Source: Mesorhizobium sophorae
Lineage (GTDB): Bacteria > Pseudomonadota > Alphaproteobacteria > Rhizobiales > Rhizobiaceae
Reading direction: 5' to 3'
Length of the DNA: 64,000 nucleotides
Assembly: GCF_002270415.1 (NCBI RefSeq)
Contig: NZ_NNRI01000015.1
Location: 62,001-126,000, forward strand
A program made the position numbers and the translations under genes. Below are positions 50,684 through 58,649 of this stretch, piece after piece (the first letter of the stretch is position 1; the number at the start of each line of letters is the position of its first letter). The notes under the pieces were generated by a model. That model did no database searches. It was not told where the DNA came from and saw nothing but the letters and a program-made list of their open reading frames with translations.

Positions 50684-51475
50684 TTGGCAGAACCCGGCAT
50701 CCATTTTCTCGACGCTCATGGGCCGAAAGGTGTGCGTCTTTACGCGATCGGCGACGTGCATGGCCGGCTCGACCTACTGGCCGCCATGCATCAGCGCATC
50801 GAGGATGAGATCGAGCGGGATGCGCCTGCCGACTGGCGCGTCATCCATCTTGGCGACTATGTCGACCGTGGACCGGACTCAAAGGGCGTCATAGACTTCC
50901 TGATCGAGGCGCGAGAGCGCGACCCGCGCCATGTGATGCTGGCCGGCAACCACGACGTCGGCTTTCTCGACTTTCTCAAGAAGCCCGACCCGGAAGGGCT
51001 TTTCATCCGTTTCGGCGGCATCCAGACGGCACTGTCCTACGGCGTGGCGATCAGTGAAGGCACCAGCATGTGGTTCGGCAAAGCCGAGGCGGCCGTGCGC
51101 AAAGGACATGAATCCCTGGTCGAGGCGGTGCCGCAAACCCATATCGATTTCTTGCGATCGCTGCGGCTTTCGCTGACGCTCGGGGATTTCTTCTTCTGCC
51201 ATGCGGGCATCAGGCCGGGCATCGCGCTGGCAAGGCAAAACCCGCAGGATCTGATGTGGATCCGCGACATCTTCCACAATTACCAGGGCCTGTTCCCGAA
51301 GATCGTGGTGCACGGGCACACGCCGGTGCCGGAAGCGGAAGTGATGGCCAACCGCGTCAATGTCGACACGCTTGCCTGGCAATCAGGCATGCTCAGCGCG
51401 CTCGTCGTCGACGGCCCGGACAAACGCATCCTGACGATCGCGATCAAGGAGGCTGGGACGACGAAGGGAGCTTGA
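50684..51475 (+). CDS. PPP-family metallophosphoesterase (serine/threonine protein phosphatase-like)
   Basis: A 263-residue dinuclear-metal phosphoesterase. The PPP signature motifs are all present: GDVHGRLD (about 23-30), GDYVDRGPDS (about 58-67), GNHD (about 87-90), and the C-terminal HGHTPVP (about 216). The order and size match bacterial PrpA/PrpB-like and diadenosine tetraphosphatase-like enzymes. The start is a TTG at 50684, 35 bases after lldD, with GGAGACGG-type purine sequence upstream. The substrate may be phosphoproteins or Ap4A; sequence does not decide. Confidence 0.87.
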   Translation: MAEPGIHFLDAHGPKGVRLYAIGDVHGRLDLLAAMHQRIEDEIERDAPADWRVIHLGDYVDRGPDSKGVIDFLIEARERDPRHVMLAGNHDVGFLDFLKKPDPEGLFIRFGGIQTALSYGVAISEGTSMWFGKAEAAVRKGHESLVEAVPQTHIDFLRSLRLSLTLGDFFFCHAGIRPGIALARQNPQDLMWIRDIFHNYQGLFPKIVVHGHTPVPEAEVMANRVNVDTLAWQSGMLSALVVDGPDKRILTIAIKEAGTTKGA

Positions 51476-51512
51476 GCGCGGCGCGTCCAAAGACGCGAAA
51501 AACGCTCCGGCT

Positions 51513-51653
51513 TTAGCGAAGCGAGGCGGTGACGCCGTAGCCGTCGACGGCGTTGTGGTTGTTGGCTGCGTCGGCGGAATAGATGCCGAGGCCGCACAGC
51601 ACGATGGCGGACAACATGGCAAAGGACAGAAGCGCTGCTTTCACGGACGTCAT
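51513..51653 (-). CDS. Small exported or membrane protein, 46 aa
   Basis: The frame encodes MTSVKAALLSFAMLSAIVL followed by a short polar tail to 46 residues (ADAANNHNAVDGYGVTASLR at the end). A Lys near the N-terminus, a hydrophobic core and an ADA-type cleavage site make a convincing signal peptide or single anchor. The mature part would be only about 20 residues. The codon use is like that of neighbouring genes. It is convergent with the phosphatase gene, and I recognise no family. Confidence 0.6.
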   Translation of the reverse strand: MTSVKAALLSFAMLSAIVLCGLGIYSADAANNHNAVDGYGVTASLR

Positions 51654-51939
51654 CTCTTGTTGAGCTTGCTGCATCTGTGCACCAGGCGGTTACCAATGCG
51701 TTGAAACGGAGAATTCGCTTCAAAGTTTCGACGATTTCGCGCTTCTAGGCGCACTCTGTATCGACGGTGTGTCGCGCGGGTCACACCAAAGGTTCATCGC
51801 GGTTGCACAGCCGATGCAGAGCGCGCGCCTTCTAGGATGACGGGCGGACACAAGCCAAGGATGAAAGGGTTTTCCCCAGGCGGTTTCACCGCCGCGTGCC
51901 AATTATGTCACGCGGCAGGACACTGGGGTGCTCAAATTA

Positions 51940-52082
51940 GGGTGTGTTGAGATTCAGATCAGGCCGAGCCGAAAACGATGGGTTCCGAGAACCGGAGCGG
52001 AGCGTACTTTTGGGTACGTGAGCACCGGAAGCGCAGGAAGCCGGCGTTTGCAGGCCGGCATCACCTGAATATCAACGCACCC
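51940..52082. mobile_element. MITE-like element, 143 bp, TA target duplication
   Basis: The ends are inverted repeats: GGGTGTGTTGAGATTCAG at the left and the complement of GGGTGCGTTGATATTCAG at the right, matching in 16 of 18 positions. TA dinucleotides flank both ends (51938-51939 and 52083-52084). Size, terminal repeats and TA duplication are those of MITEs mobilised by IS630/Tc1-mariner transposases. Inside are GTAC and GCCGGC mini-palindromes. The interior resembles a dispersed Mesorhizobium intergenic repeat I recall. There is no coding capacity. Confidence 0.75.
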
Positions 52083-52780
52083 TAGATCGTCGCCACCCAG
52101 GCGCGGGCAATGGCCAGGCCGGCAGCGTCGGCATCAGGCCCGTTACGGGCCATTTCGCCATCGAGCTTGCCGGCCCAGTCGGGATGGCGCGCGGCGATGG
52201 TCGGCGCAAAGGACGTGCTCCAGTCCTGCACCATCGGTCGGTCGGCCTCGAAATGGAACTGGAAGCCGTAGACGGCGCGGCCAACACGAAACGCCTGGTT
52301 CTCGGCGACATCATTGCCGGCGAGCCGCACGGCGTTCTCAGGCAGCACGAATGTGTCGTCGTGCCACTGGAAGATCGGGAATTTCTCCGGCAACGTGCCA
52401 AGCACCGGATCGCCCTTGGCGTCCGGCGTCAGCGACACGCCGTGCCAGCCGAACTCGTTGGCGCCGCCGATGCAGTTCTCGCCACCGAAGGCACGGGCAA
52501 CGAGCTGGCTGCCGAGGCAGATGCCGAGCACGGCACGGTCCTTGTCGGCGAAATCGCGGGTCAATTCGAGCAGAGCCGGGAAATAGGGATAATCGTCGTC
52601 GTCCAGCGCATTCTGGCCTCCGCCGAGCACCACCATGGCATCGTGCCCGCCAGCATCATCCGGCAGGGGATCGCCCTTGTAGGGCAAACGCAGATCGAGG
52701 TCGGCGCCCGCTTCCGCCAGAGCCGCGCCTACCTGGCCAAGACCGGTATTGTCGTAGTTCTGGACCACCAGCACCCGCAT
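52082..52780 (-). CDS. Class I glutamine amidotransferase-like protein
   Basis: A 232-residue stand-alone GATase domain. The nucleophile Cys is in AVLGICLGSQLVARAFGG (about residue 91) and the catalytic His in YGFQFHFEADRP, with the Glu two residues later (triad Cys-His-Glu). Such proteins resemble GMP-synthase glutaminase domains and the gamma-glutamyl-gamma-aminobutyrate (PuuD-like) hydrolases. No synthetase partner gene is next to it. The TAG stop is made from the TA of a MITE insertion plus the first base of the element, so the last residues may be altered relative to the ancestor. Confidence 0.85.
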   Translation of the reverse strand: MRVLVVQNYDNTGLGQVGAALAEAGADLDLRLPYKGDPLPDDAGGHDAMVVLGGGQNALDDDDYPYFPALLELTRDFADKDRAVLGICLGSQLVARAFGGENCIGGANEFGWHGVSLTPDAKGDPVLGTLPEKFPIFQWHDDTFVLPENAVRLAGNDVAENQAFRVGRAVYGFQFHFEADRPMVQDWSTSFAPTIAARHPDWAGKLDGEMARNGPDADAAGLAIARAWVATI

Positions 52781-52868
52781 CGCGAAACCCTGCTGACATT
52801 AAAATGATGCGAGGAGCGATATCATGCCGCCAGCATTGCAGCCAAGATGCGTGTTGCGGGAGAAAACT

Positions 52869-53531
52869 ATGCCACTGCAGAACCGGGTCGATCCGTTCGG
52901 CGCCATCCACGCCGTGCCCGAGCGCGGGCTGTTCACCGGCAATCGCGGCATCATCCACGATCCCGAGACAAAGACACTGCTGAAAAAGCGCTGGGCGCTT
53001 CCGGCCTGGATCATCTGCGTCTGCCAATTCCGCGACGTCCGGCGCGAACCGATGGGCCGCAACCGGAAGAGCGACGACCATTTGGGTGGCAAAGCGGGCT
53101 GGACCGAGCTGTTCTTCCTCGACGAGGTGACCGCGCTGGCGGCCGGGCATCGGCCCTGCTTCTTTTGCCAGCGCGAACGGGCCAAGGATTTCGTCGGCCG
53201 CTTCGGCCATGCCTTCGGCATTGCCGAGCCACGCGCGCCGCAGGTCGACAAGCGGCTGCACAAGGAGCGGCTGGCGTCCGGTGGCAAGCCACCGATGCTG
53301 GCCCTCGAGGAACTTGCCAGTCTTCCCGACGGTGCGATGCTTGCTGATAGCGGCACCGCCTATGCCTTGCGCGGCGGCAAGGCGCTGCGCTGGTCTTTTG
53401 CCGGATATGGCCCACCCTCCGATTTCAACCTGCTCGAAGGCAAGGCGCTTGCGCTGCTGACGCCGGCCACGACGCTCGCCGTCCTGCAGCATGGCTTTCG
53501 GCCGGTGTGGCATCCGACCGCCGAGGCTTGA
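52869..53531 (+). CDS. Conserved protein of unknown function with a CxxC motif
   Basis: A 220-residue soluble protein without signal or membrane segments. It opens with QNRVDPFGAIHAVPERGLF, has a Trp/Tyr-rich middle and a conserved-looking AAGHRPCFFCQRERAKDF stretch (about 88-105) whose CxxC plus nearby His might bind metal. The C-terminal third is beta-rich. I recall homologues across alphaproteobacteria annotated only as hypothetical. GGGAG precedes the ATG at 52869. It is followed by rsmE after 31 bases and may be co-transcribed with it. Confidence 0.72.
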   Translation: MPLQNRVDPFGAIHAVPERGLFTGNRGIIHDPETKTLLKKRWALPAWIICVCQFRDVRREPMGRNRKSDDHLGGKAGWTELFFLDEVTALAAGHRPCFFCQRERAKDFVGRFGHAFGIAEPRAPQVDKRLHKERLASGGKPPMLALEELASLPDGAMLADSGTAYALRGGKALRWSFAGYGPPSDFNLLEGKALALLTPATTLAVLQHGFRPVWHPTAEA

Positions 53532-53562
53532 CGCCGGCGGGCGGCTCGCTCATTCCTCGGCG

Positions 53563-54297
53563 ATGCGCGCCAATTACAAGATGCAACGCCTGTTCGTGCC
53601 CGACGACCTCGGGCCCGAGATCGAGTTCGATGCCGGTCAGCAGCAGAGCCACTATCTGCTGCATGTGCTGAGGCTTGGCGAAGGCGCCGAAATCCTGGTG
53701 TTCAACGGTCGTGACGGTGAATGGTCGGCGGCCATCGCGGCGAAGACAAAAAGGGCGGTGCGGCTGAAGGTGCTGGCGCTGCAACGGCCGCAACCGCCGC
53801 TGCCCGATCTCATCTACTGCTTTGCGCCGCTGAAGCAGGGCCGGCTTGACTATCTCGTGCAGAAGGCGGTCGAAATGGGCGCCGGTGTCCTGCAGCCGGT
53901 CATCACCCAGCACACGCAAGTGGCAAAACCTTCCATCGATCGCCTGCGCGCCAATGTCGTCGAGGCCGCCGAACAGTGCGGCATCCTGGCGGTGCCGGAG
54001 GTGCGTGCAGCCGAAAAGTTCGACCACCTGCTGACCGGCTGGGACAGAGAGCGGCGGCTGATCTTCTGCGACGAGGACGCCTCGACCAACAATCCGCTGC
54101 CGGCTCTGCAGGCGGTCAAGGAAAAGAAGCTCGGGCTGCTGGTCGGGCCGGAGGGCGGCTTCTCCGATGACGAGCGCAAGATGCTGCGCGCCCTGCCCTT
54201 CGTCACGGCCATTCCGCTCGGACCGCGTATCCTGCGCGCCGATACGGCGGCGGTGGCAGCACTTTCGGTGATCCAGGCTACCGTCGGAGACTGGTGA
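53563..54297 (+). CDS. rsmE: 16S rRNA (uracil(1498)-N(3))-methyltransferase
   Basis: A 244-residue SPOUT-class methyltransferase. The N-terminal PUA-like domain (about 1-70) is followed by the knotted SAM-binding domain, with KLGLLVGPEGGFSDDE (about 194-209) and IPLGPRILRADTAAVAAL (about 220-237) as the two hallmark motifs. It methylates U1498 in the decoding region of 16S rRNA. The ATG at 53563 aligns with family starts. gshA follows after a 245-base gap, so the two are probably separate units. Confidence 0.93.
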   Translation: MRANYKMQRLFVPDDLGPEIEFDAGQQQSHYLLHVLRLGEGAEILVFNGRDGEWSAAIAAKTKRAVRLKVLALQRPQPPLPDLIYCFAPLKQGRLDYLVQKAVEMGAGVLQPVITQHTQVAKPSIDRLRANVVEAAEQCGILAVPEVRAAEKFDHLLTGWDRERRLIFCDEDASTNNPLPALQAVKEKKLGLLVGPEGGFSDDERKMLRALPFVTAIPLGPRILRADTAAVAALSVIQATVGDW

Positions 54298-54542
54298 GAC
54301 TTCATTCCTTGCAAGGGACGGAGAGCGCAGTATCGTTCAATTCCTGTTGACCTGTGGCTCAGGATTTTTCGCTTGATCGACTACTGACATTTCGTCCATC
54401 TAGCGCCGGCGGTCGTCCGACCGTCCTACAACTCCGCGTGTCCTTTCGGACGCGCAAACGACGCTGTAACACTTGAAGGGGCACGTGATCCTTTCCGAAA
54501 ATCGAAAGCCGATCTTCGGGATTATGTGCGGAGGGCTCTATC

Positions 54543-55916
54543 ATGGCGCGCGACACAACCGATTTCCGCCCGATCGAAGGCGTCGATGAACTCGTCGAGC
54601 ATCTGGCCGAAGGCAACAAGCCGCGCGACAAATGGCGCATCGGCACCGAGCACGAGAAATTCCCGTTCTATGTCGACGGCAACGCGCCTGTGCCCTATGG
54701 CGGCGAGCGCGGCATCCGCGCCATCCTCGAAGGCATGCAGCAGAAACTCGGCTGGGATCCGATCATCGATGACGGCCGCATCATCGGCCTGGTCGAACCG
54801 ACCGGCCAGGGTGCGATTTCGCTAGAGCCGGGTGGCCAGTTCGAGCTGTCCGGCGCGCCGCTGGAGACGATCCACCAGACCTGCCGCGAGGGCAATGCGC
54901 ATCTGGCACAGGTGCGCGAGATCGCCGAGCCGATGGGCATCCGCTTTCTCGGCCTTGGCGGCAGCCCGAAATGGTCGCTGGCCGAGACGCCAAAAATGCC
55001 GAAGTCGCGCTATGAGATCATGACGCGCTACATGCCCAAGGTCGGCACCAAGGGTCTCGACATGATGTACCGCACCTGCACGATCCAGGTGAACCTCGAC
55101 TTCGAGAGCGAAGCCGACATGCGCCGCAAGATGCAGGTGTCGCTGAAGCTGCAGCCGCTGTCGACGGCATTGTTCGCCAATTCGCCGTTCACCGAGAGCC
55201 GGCCGAACGGATTGCAGAGCTGGCGCGGCGACATCTGGCGCGACACCGACAACCAGCGCTCGGGCCTGTTCGAATTCTGCTTCTCGCCCGATTTCGGTTT
55301 CGCCGACTATGTCGAATGGGCGCTCGACGTGCCGATGTATTTCGTCATCCGCGACGGCCACTATCACGACATGACGCACATCACCTTCCGCCAGTTCATG
55401 GCCGGCGCCGCGCGCAATGAAGTGCCGGACGGGCTGCCGACGATGGGCGACTGGGCGAACCATCTGTCGACGCTGTTCCCGGATGTGCGGCTGAAGCGTT
55501 TCCTCGAGATGCGCGGCGCCGATGGCGGGCCGTGGCGGCGCATCTGCGCGTTGCCGGCTTTCTGGGTCGGATTGCTCTATGACGAGGCAGCGCTCGACGC
55601 CGCCGAGGCACTGACCTCAAGCTGGACATATGACGAAGTGCTGGCGATGCGCACCGCGGTGCCGGAACAAGGCATTTCCGCGTCCTTCCGCAACACCACG
55701 CTGCGCGAGATCGCCCGCGACGTGATGGTCATCTCACGCATGGGCCTGAAGAACCGTGGCCGCAAGAACCGCGACGGCTATGACGAGACCTCGTTCCTCA
55801 ACACGCTCGATGAAGTGGTCGCACGCGGCACCACCAGCGCCGAGGAGATGCTCTCCGCCTACCACACGCGCTGGGGCGGCTCGATCGAGCCGGTCTTCAT
55901 GGAATACGCCTACTAA
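54543..55916 (+). CDS. gshA: Glutamate--cysteine ligase, plant/alphaproteobacterial type
   Basis: A 457-residue GCS2-family enzyme that joins glutamate and cysteine in the first step of glutathione synthesis, ATP-dependent. KWRIGTEHEKFPFYVD (about 30-45), GQGAISLEPGGQFELSGAPLETIHQT (about 90-115) and TIQVNLDFESEADMRRKM match plant-type and rhizobial GshA rather than the enterobacterial form. GGAGG precedes the ATG. The gene is monocistronic, with a long 5' gap. In rhizobia glutathione is required for symbiosis and stress tolerance. Confidence 0.95.
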   Translation: MARDTTDFRPIEGVDELVEHLAEGNKPRDKWRIGTEHEKFPFYVDGNAPVPYGGERGIRAILEGMQQKLGWDPIIDDGRIIGLVEPTGQGAISLEPGGQFELSGAPLETIHQTCREGNAHLAQVREIAEPMGIRFLGLGGSPKWSLAETPKMPKSRYEIMTRYMPKVGTKGLDMMYRTCTIQVNLDFESEADMRRKMQVSLKLQPLSTALFANSPFTESRPNGLQSWRGDIWRDTDNQRSGLFEFCFSPDFGFADYVEWALDVPMYFVIRDGHYHDMTHITFRQFMAGAARNEVPDGLPTMGDWANHLSTLFPDVRLKRFLEMRGADGGPWRRICALPAFWVGLLYDEAALDAAEALTSSWTYDEVLAMRTAVPEQGISASFRNTTLREIARDVMVISRMGLKNRGRKNRDGYDETSFLNTLDEVVARGTTSAEEMLSAYHTRWGGSIEPVFMEYAY

Positions 55917-56020
55917 CCCTGCGAGTGCAGGCGCGGCCGATTGATTGGCAAAAGCCGCTTCAATCGGCCATCGAAACGAATTAGGCTCTCCACCCTAGGA
56001 TTTCCCGGAGGAGAAAGCCG

Positions 56021-57034
56021 ATGCCCACCTTGTTCGATATGCTGGCGCAGGCCCAGAACGGCAACGGGATGCAGGCCCTTGCCCAGCAATACGGGCTTTC
56101 GATGCAGCAGACACAGGCGGCCGTTGCCGCTCTGCTGCCGGCCTTTTCGCAGGGGCTGCAGCGCAACACCGCCGATCCCTATGGGCTCGGCGCCTTCATG
56201 ACGGCAATGGCAAGCGGCCAGCACGCCAAGTATTTCGAGGACGCGACCCGAGCCTTCTCGCCGCAAGGCGTCGATGAGGGCAACGGCATTTTGGGCCACC
56301 TGTTCGGCTCGAAGGACCTGTCGCGGGCCGTGGCCAGCCAGGCAGCGCAAGCCAGCGGCGTCAGCCAGCAGATCCTGCAGCAGATGCTGCCGACCATCGC
56401 CTCGATGGTCATGGGCGGGCTGTTCAAGCAGACGACAAATCAGATGCAAGCCGCCGGTGGCTTTGGCGGCGGCAACAATCCGCTCGGCGAGATCATCGAG
56501 CAGATGATGCGGCAAAGCGGCATGCAAGCCCCCGCTCCACAGCCGCGCCAGGCACCGCAGCCGCAGAATCCGATGGACAACCCGCTCGGCAAGGTTTTGC
56601 AGGACATGTTCGGCGGCGGTGCCCCGCAGCCGCAAAGCCAGCCGCAGCCGGCACCCAATCCCTATGGCGACAATCCGCTCGGCAAGGTGCTGCAGGACAT
56701 GTTCGGCGGTGGCGCGCCGCAGCCGCAGCCATCGCAACCGCAGCAGACCCAGAGCCCCCATGGCGACAACCCACTGGGCAAGATCTTCGAGGAGATGCTG
56801 CGGCAAGGTGGTGGCGGCTTCGGCGGGGGCGGACAGCCCGCGCCGCAACAGCCACAGGCACCACCGCAGCGGCAGGCGCCGCAGCCGCAGACCAATCCGA
56901 GCGGCCGGCCGAGGAACCCGTTCGACGACCTGTTCGGCAAGATGTTCGAGACCGGCGCCCAGCAGCGTGACGAATATCAGAAGGGCGTGGAAACGATCTT
57001 CGACCAGTTCAAGCGGGACATGGATCGGCGCTAG
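56021..57034 (+). CDS. DUF937 protein with repeated NPLGKVLQDMFGGG motifs
   Basis: A 337-residue protein. The N-terminal ~150 residues are a helical DUF937/YidB-like domain (QALAQQYGLSMQQTQAAVAAL, then ILGHLFGSKDLSRAV and SQQILQQMLPTIASMVMGGL). The rest is Pro/Gln-rich linker carrying a repeated short motif: NPLGEIIEQMMRQ, NPLGKVLQDMFGGG twice, NPLGKIFEEMLRQ and NPFDDLFGKMF, at about 148-310. Each repeat looks like an amphipathic helix on a flexible string. No signal peptide is found. The function is unknown; the layout suggests multivalent binding. The GGAGG ribosome site is clear. Confidence 0.82.
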   Translation: MPTLFDMLAQAQNGNGMQALAQQYGLSMQQTQAAVAALLPAFSQGLQRNTADPYGLGAFMTAMASGQHAKYFEDATRAFSPQGVDEGNGILGHLFGSKDLSRAVASQAAQASGVSQQILQQMLPTIASMVMGGLFKQTTNQMQAAGGFGGGNNPLGEIIEQMMRQSGMQAPAPQPRQAPQPQNPMDNPLGKVLQDMFGGGAPQPQSQPQPAPNPYGDNPLGKVLQDMFGGGAPQPQPSQPQQTQSPHGDNPLGKIFEEMLRQGGGGFGGGGQPAPQQPQAPPQRQAPQPQTNPSGRPRNPFDDLFGKMFETGAQQRDEYQKGVETIFDQFKRDMDRR

Positions 57035-57043
57035 CACCGATTG

Positions 57044-57090
57044 GCACTTCAAAAGAAAAGCCCGGTCCTGGGAGGACCGGGCCAAAGTGC
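57044..57090. terminator. Hairpin after the DUF937 gene
   Basis: GCCCGGTCCT (57060-57069) pairs perfectly with AGGACCGGGC (57073-57082) around a three-base loop, and outer GCACTT/AAGTGC arms extend it. It starts about 10 bases after the DUF937 stop. No T-run follows, so it may be a weak or bidirectional terminator between convergent genes. Confidence 0.55.
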
Positions 57091-57200
57091 AGGCGGGCCG
57101 GCGGGGATCCGGCAGGGAGTGGGGGCCTGCATACTCGTCAGTCGCGTCGAACCTTAAGAAGGTTCACGGCAACCGATGCGACAGCAACCAAGCCAGGCGA

Positions 57201-57491
57201 TCAGGCCACCTTGCGGACGATATCCTCGATCGTTTCGACGCGATCGCTGGCGATTTCGCGCAAGATCTTCGTCGGATCGCGGCCAAACGGTATGTCGATG
57301 GCGACATGGAGGTCGGCGCGCGTCAGGCCGATATCGGCGAGTTCGGAATCCGACATCTCGCCAAGGCGATAGAAGGCGCGGCGGTTTTTCCAGGCGCGGT
57401 AGACGTTGGAGACGGTGTTTGCCACGCGCGTCGCAACGGCCGGACGCGAGGTGATGCGCGAGGTCTCGGTGGCGAAATCAAACGTGGTCAT
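57201..57491 (-). CDS. DUF1127-family small protein
   Basis: A 96-residue basic helical protein. The DUF1127 domain is the C-terminal half: VYRAWKNRRAFYRLGEMSDSELADIGLTRADL (about 32-62). AAGGAG lies eight bases before the ATG at 57491 and decides the start over a longer frame. Long-form DUF1127 proteins are widespread in alphaproteobacteria and often linked to RNA metabolism and phosphate or stress responses; no biochemical role can be read from this sequence. It is divergent from the LysR gene, separated by 177 bases. Confidence 0.88.
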   Translation of the reverse strand: MTTFDFATETSRITSRPAVATRVANTVSNVYRAWKNRRAFYRLGEMSDSELADIGLTRADLHVAIDIPFGRDPTKILREIASDRVETIEDIVRKVA

Positions 57492-57668
57492 GTCGGTCTC
57501 CTTCAGACTCGAACGGACAAAGCCCTGCCATCGGCGCTGGCGACAGCGTCCGTTTCGGCTTCGATTCACATGCCTTCATGTGGACAATGACAATTTGCCA
57601 TCGACCGATTGATTAATCCAACGAATGTTTCTAATCCTAGGCATCAACACTAGTGATGGATTGGACCG

Positions 57669-58625
57669 ATGAAAGCGCCACTCGATCTCGATCAGTTGCA
57701 GACCTTCATCTCGATTGCCGATACCGGCAGCTTCACACGGGCGGCGGAAGAGGTGCACCGGACGCAGTCGGCGGTGTCGATGCAGATGCGTCGGCTGGAG
57801 GAGCGGATCGGCAAGCCGCTGTTCGAGAAGGACGGGCGCACCAACAGGCTGACCGAGGAAGGCGACAAGCTGCTCTCCTACGCGCGGCGGCTGCTCTATC
57901 TCAACCGCGAGACGCTGGCCGCCTTCGACGACCGGCGGCTTGAAGGCACGATCCGTATTGGCACGCCCGACGACTATGCCGACCGTTTCCTGCCCGAGAT
58001 CATGGCGCGGTTCACGCGCTCCAATCCGCGCGTCGAACTGACGGTCATCTGCGAGCCGACGCCCGGGCTGGTCGAGCATATCAAGCGCGGCAATCTCGAC
58101 CTGGCACTGGTGACGCACAATGATGTACGCGGCCAATCGGAGGTGGTGCGGCGCGAGCCGCTGCTTTGGGTCACCTCCGCCAACCATGCGACGCACGAGC
58201 AGCAGACGCTGCCGATGGCCTTTGGCCGGCCGAATTGCATCTGGCGGCGCGCCGCCGTCGACGTGCTAGACCAGCAGAACCGCGAGTATCGCATCCTGTT
58301 CACCAGCTTCTCGGCGACCGTCATCACCGCCGCCGTACTTTCCGGCCTGGCGATCTCGGTGCTGCCGGAATGCGCGCTCAGGCCCGGCATGCGGGTGCTG
58401 GGCGAAGCCGACGGCTTCGGCGCCCTGCCCGACTGCCGCATCGGCATCATGCGCGGCCAGACGTCGCGACCGGAGATCGTCGATGCACTTGCCCGCCACA
58501 TTTCGGAAAGCCTGGACAATATTTCCGTGCCGATCGGTGAAGAGGCCGGGACATTCGACTTCGCCGCCCTCGCCTATGCCAAGATGAAGCGGACGAAGCC
58601 GAACCAGATCCTGCCGGGCTGGTAG
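57669..58625 (+). CDS. LysR-family regulator
   Basis: A 318-residue LysR protein with N-terminal HTH (LDQLQTFISIADTGSFTRAA, then HRTQSAVSMQMRRLEERIGKPLF) and a substrate-binding domain (about 92-300). Four cysteines (about 128, 190, 235 and 256) lie in the effector domain, which could allow redox sensing. The gene is divergent from the DUF1127 gene. Rhizobial LsrB, a redox-responsive LysR regulator of oxidative stress and glutathione genes, came to mind because gshA is near, but I cannot confirm orthology. The target is otherwise unknown. Confidence 0.88.
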   Translation: MKAPLDLDQLQTFISIADTGSFTRAAEEVHRTQSAVSMQMRRLEERIGKPLFEKDGRTNRLTEEGDKLLSYARRLLYLNRETLAAFDDRRLEGTIRIGTPDDYADRFLPEIMARFTRSNPRVELTVICEPTPGLVEHIKRGNLDLALVTHNDVRGQSEVVRREPLLWVTSANHATHEQQTLPMAFGRPNCIWRRAAVDVLDQQNREYRILFTSFSATVITAAVLSGLAISVLPECALRPGMRVLGEADGFGALPDCRIGIMRGQTSRPEIVDALARHISESLDNISVPIGEEAGTFDFAALAYAKMKRTKPNQILPGW

Positions 58626-58649
58626 GCCAGATCCTCCCCGACAGGAAGG

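Noticed and set aside
51960..52065. Structured interior of the 143-bp element as a possible small RNA or riboswitch
   Set aside because: The short hairpins are explained by the MITE-like element, and the orientation towards the gene 3' ends does not suit a riboswitch. No known RNA consensus is recognised.
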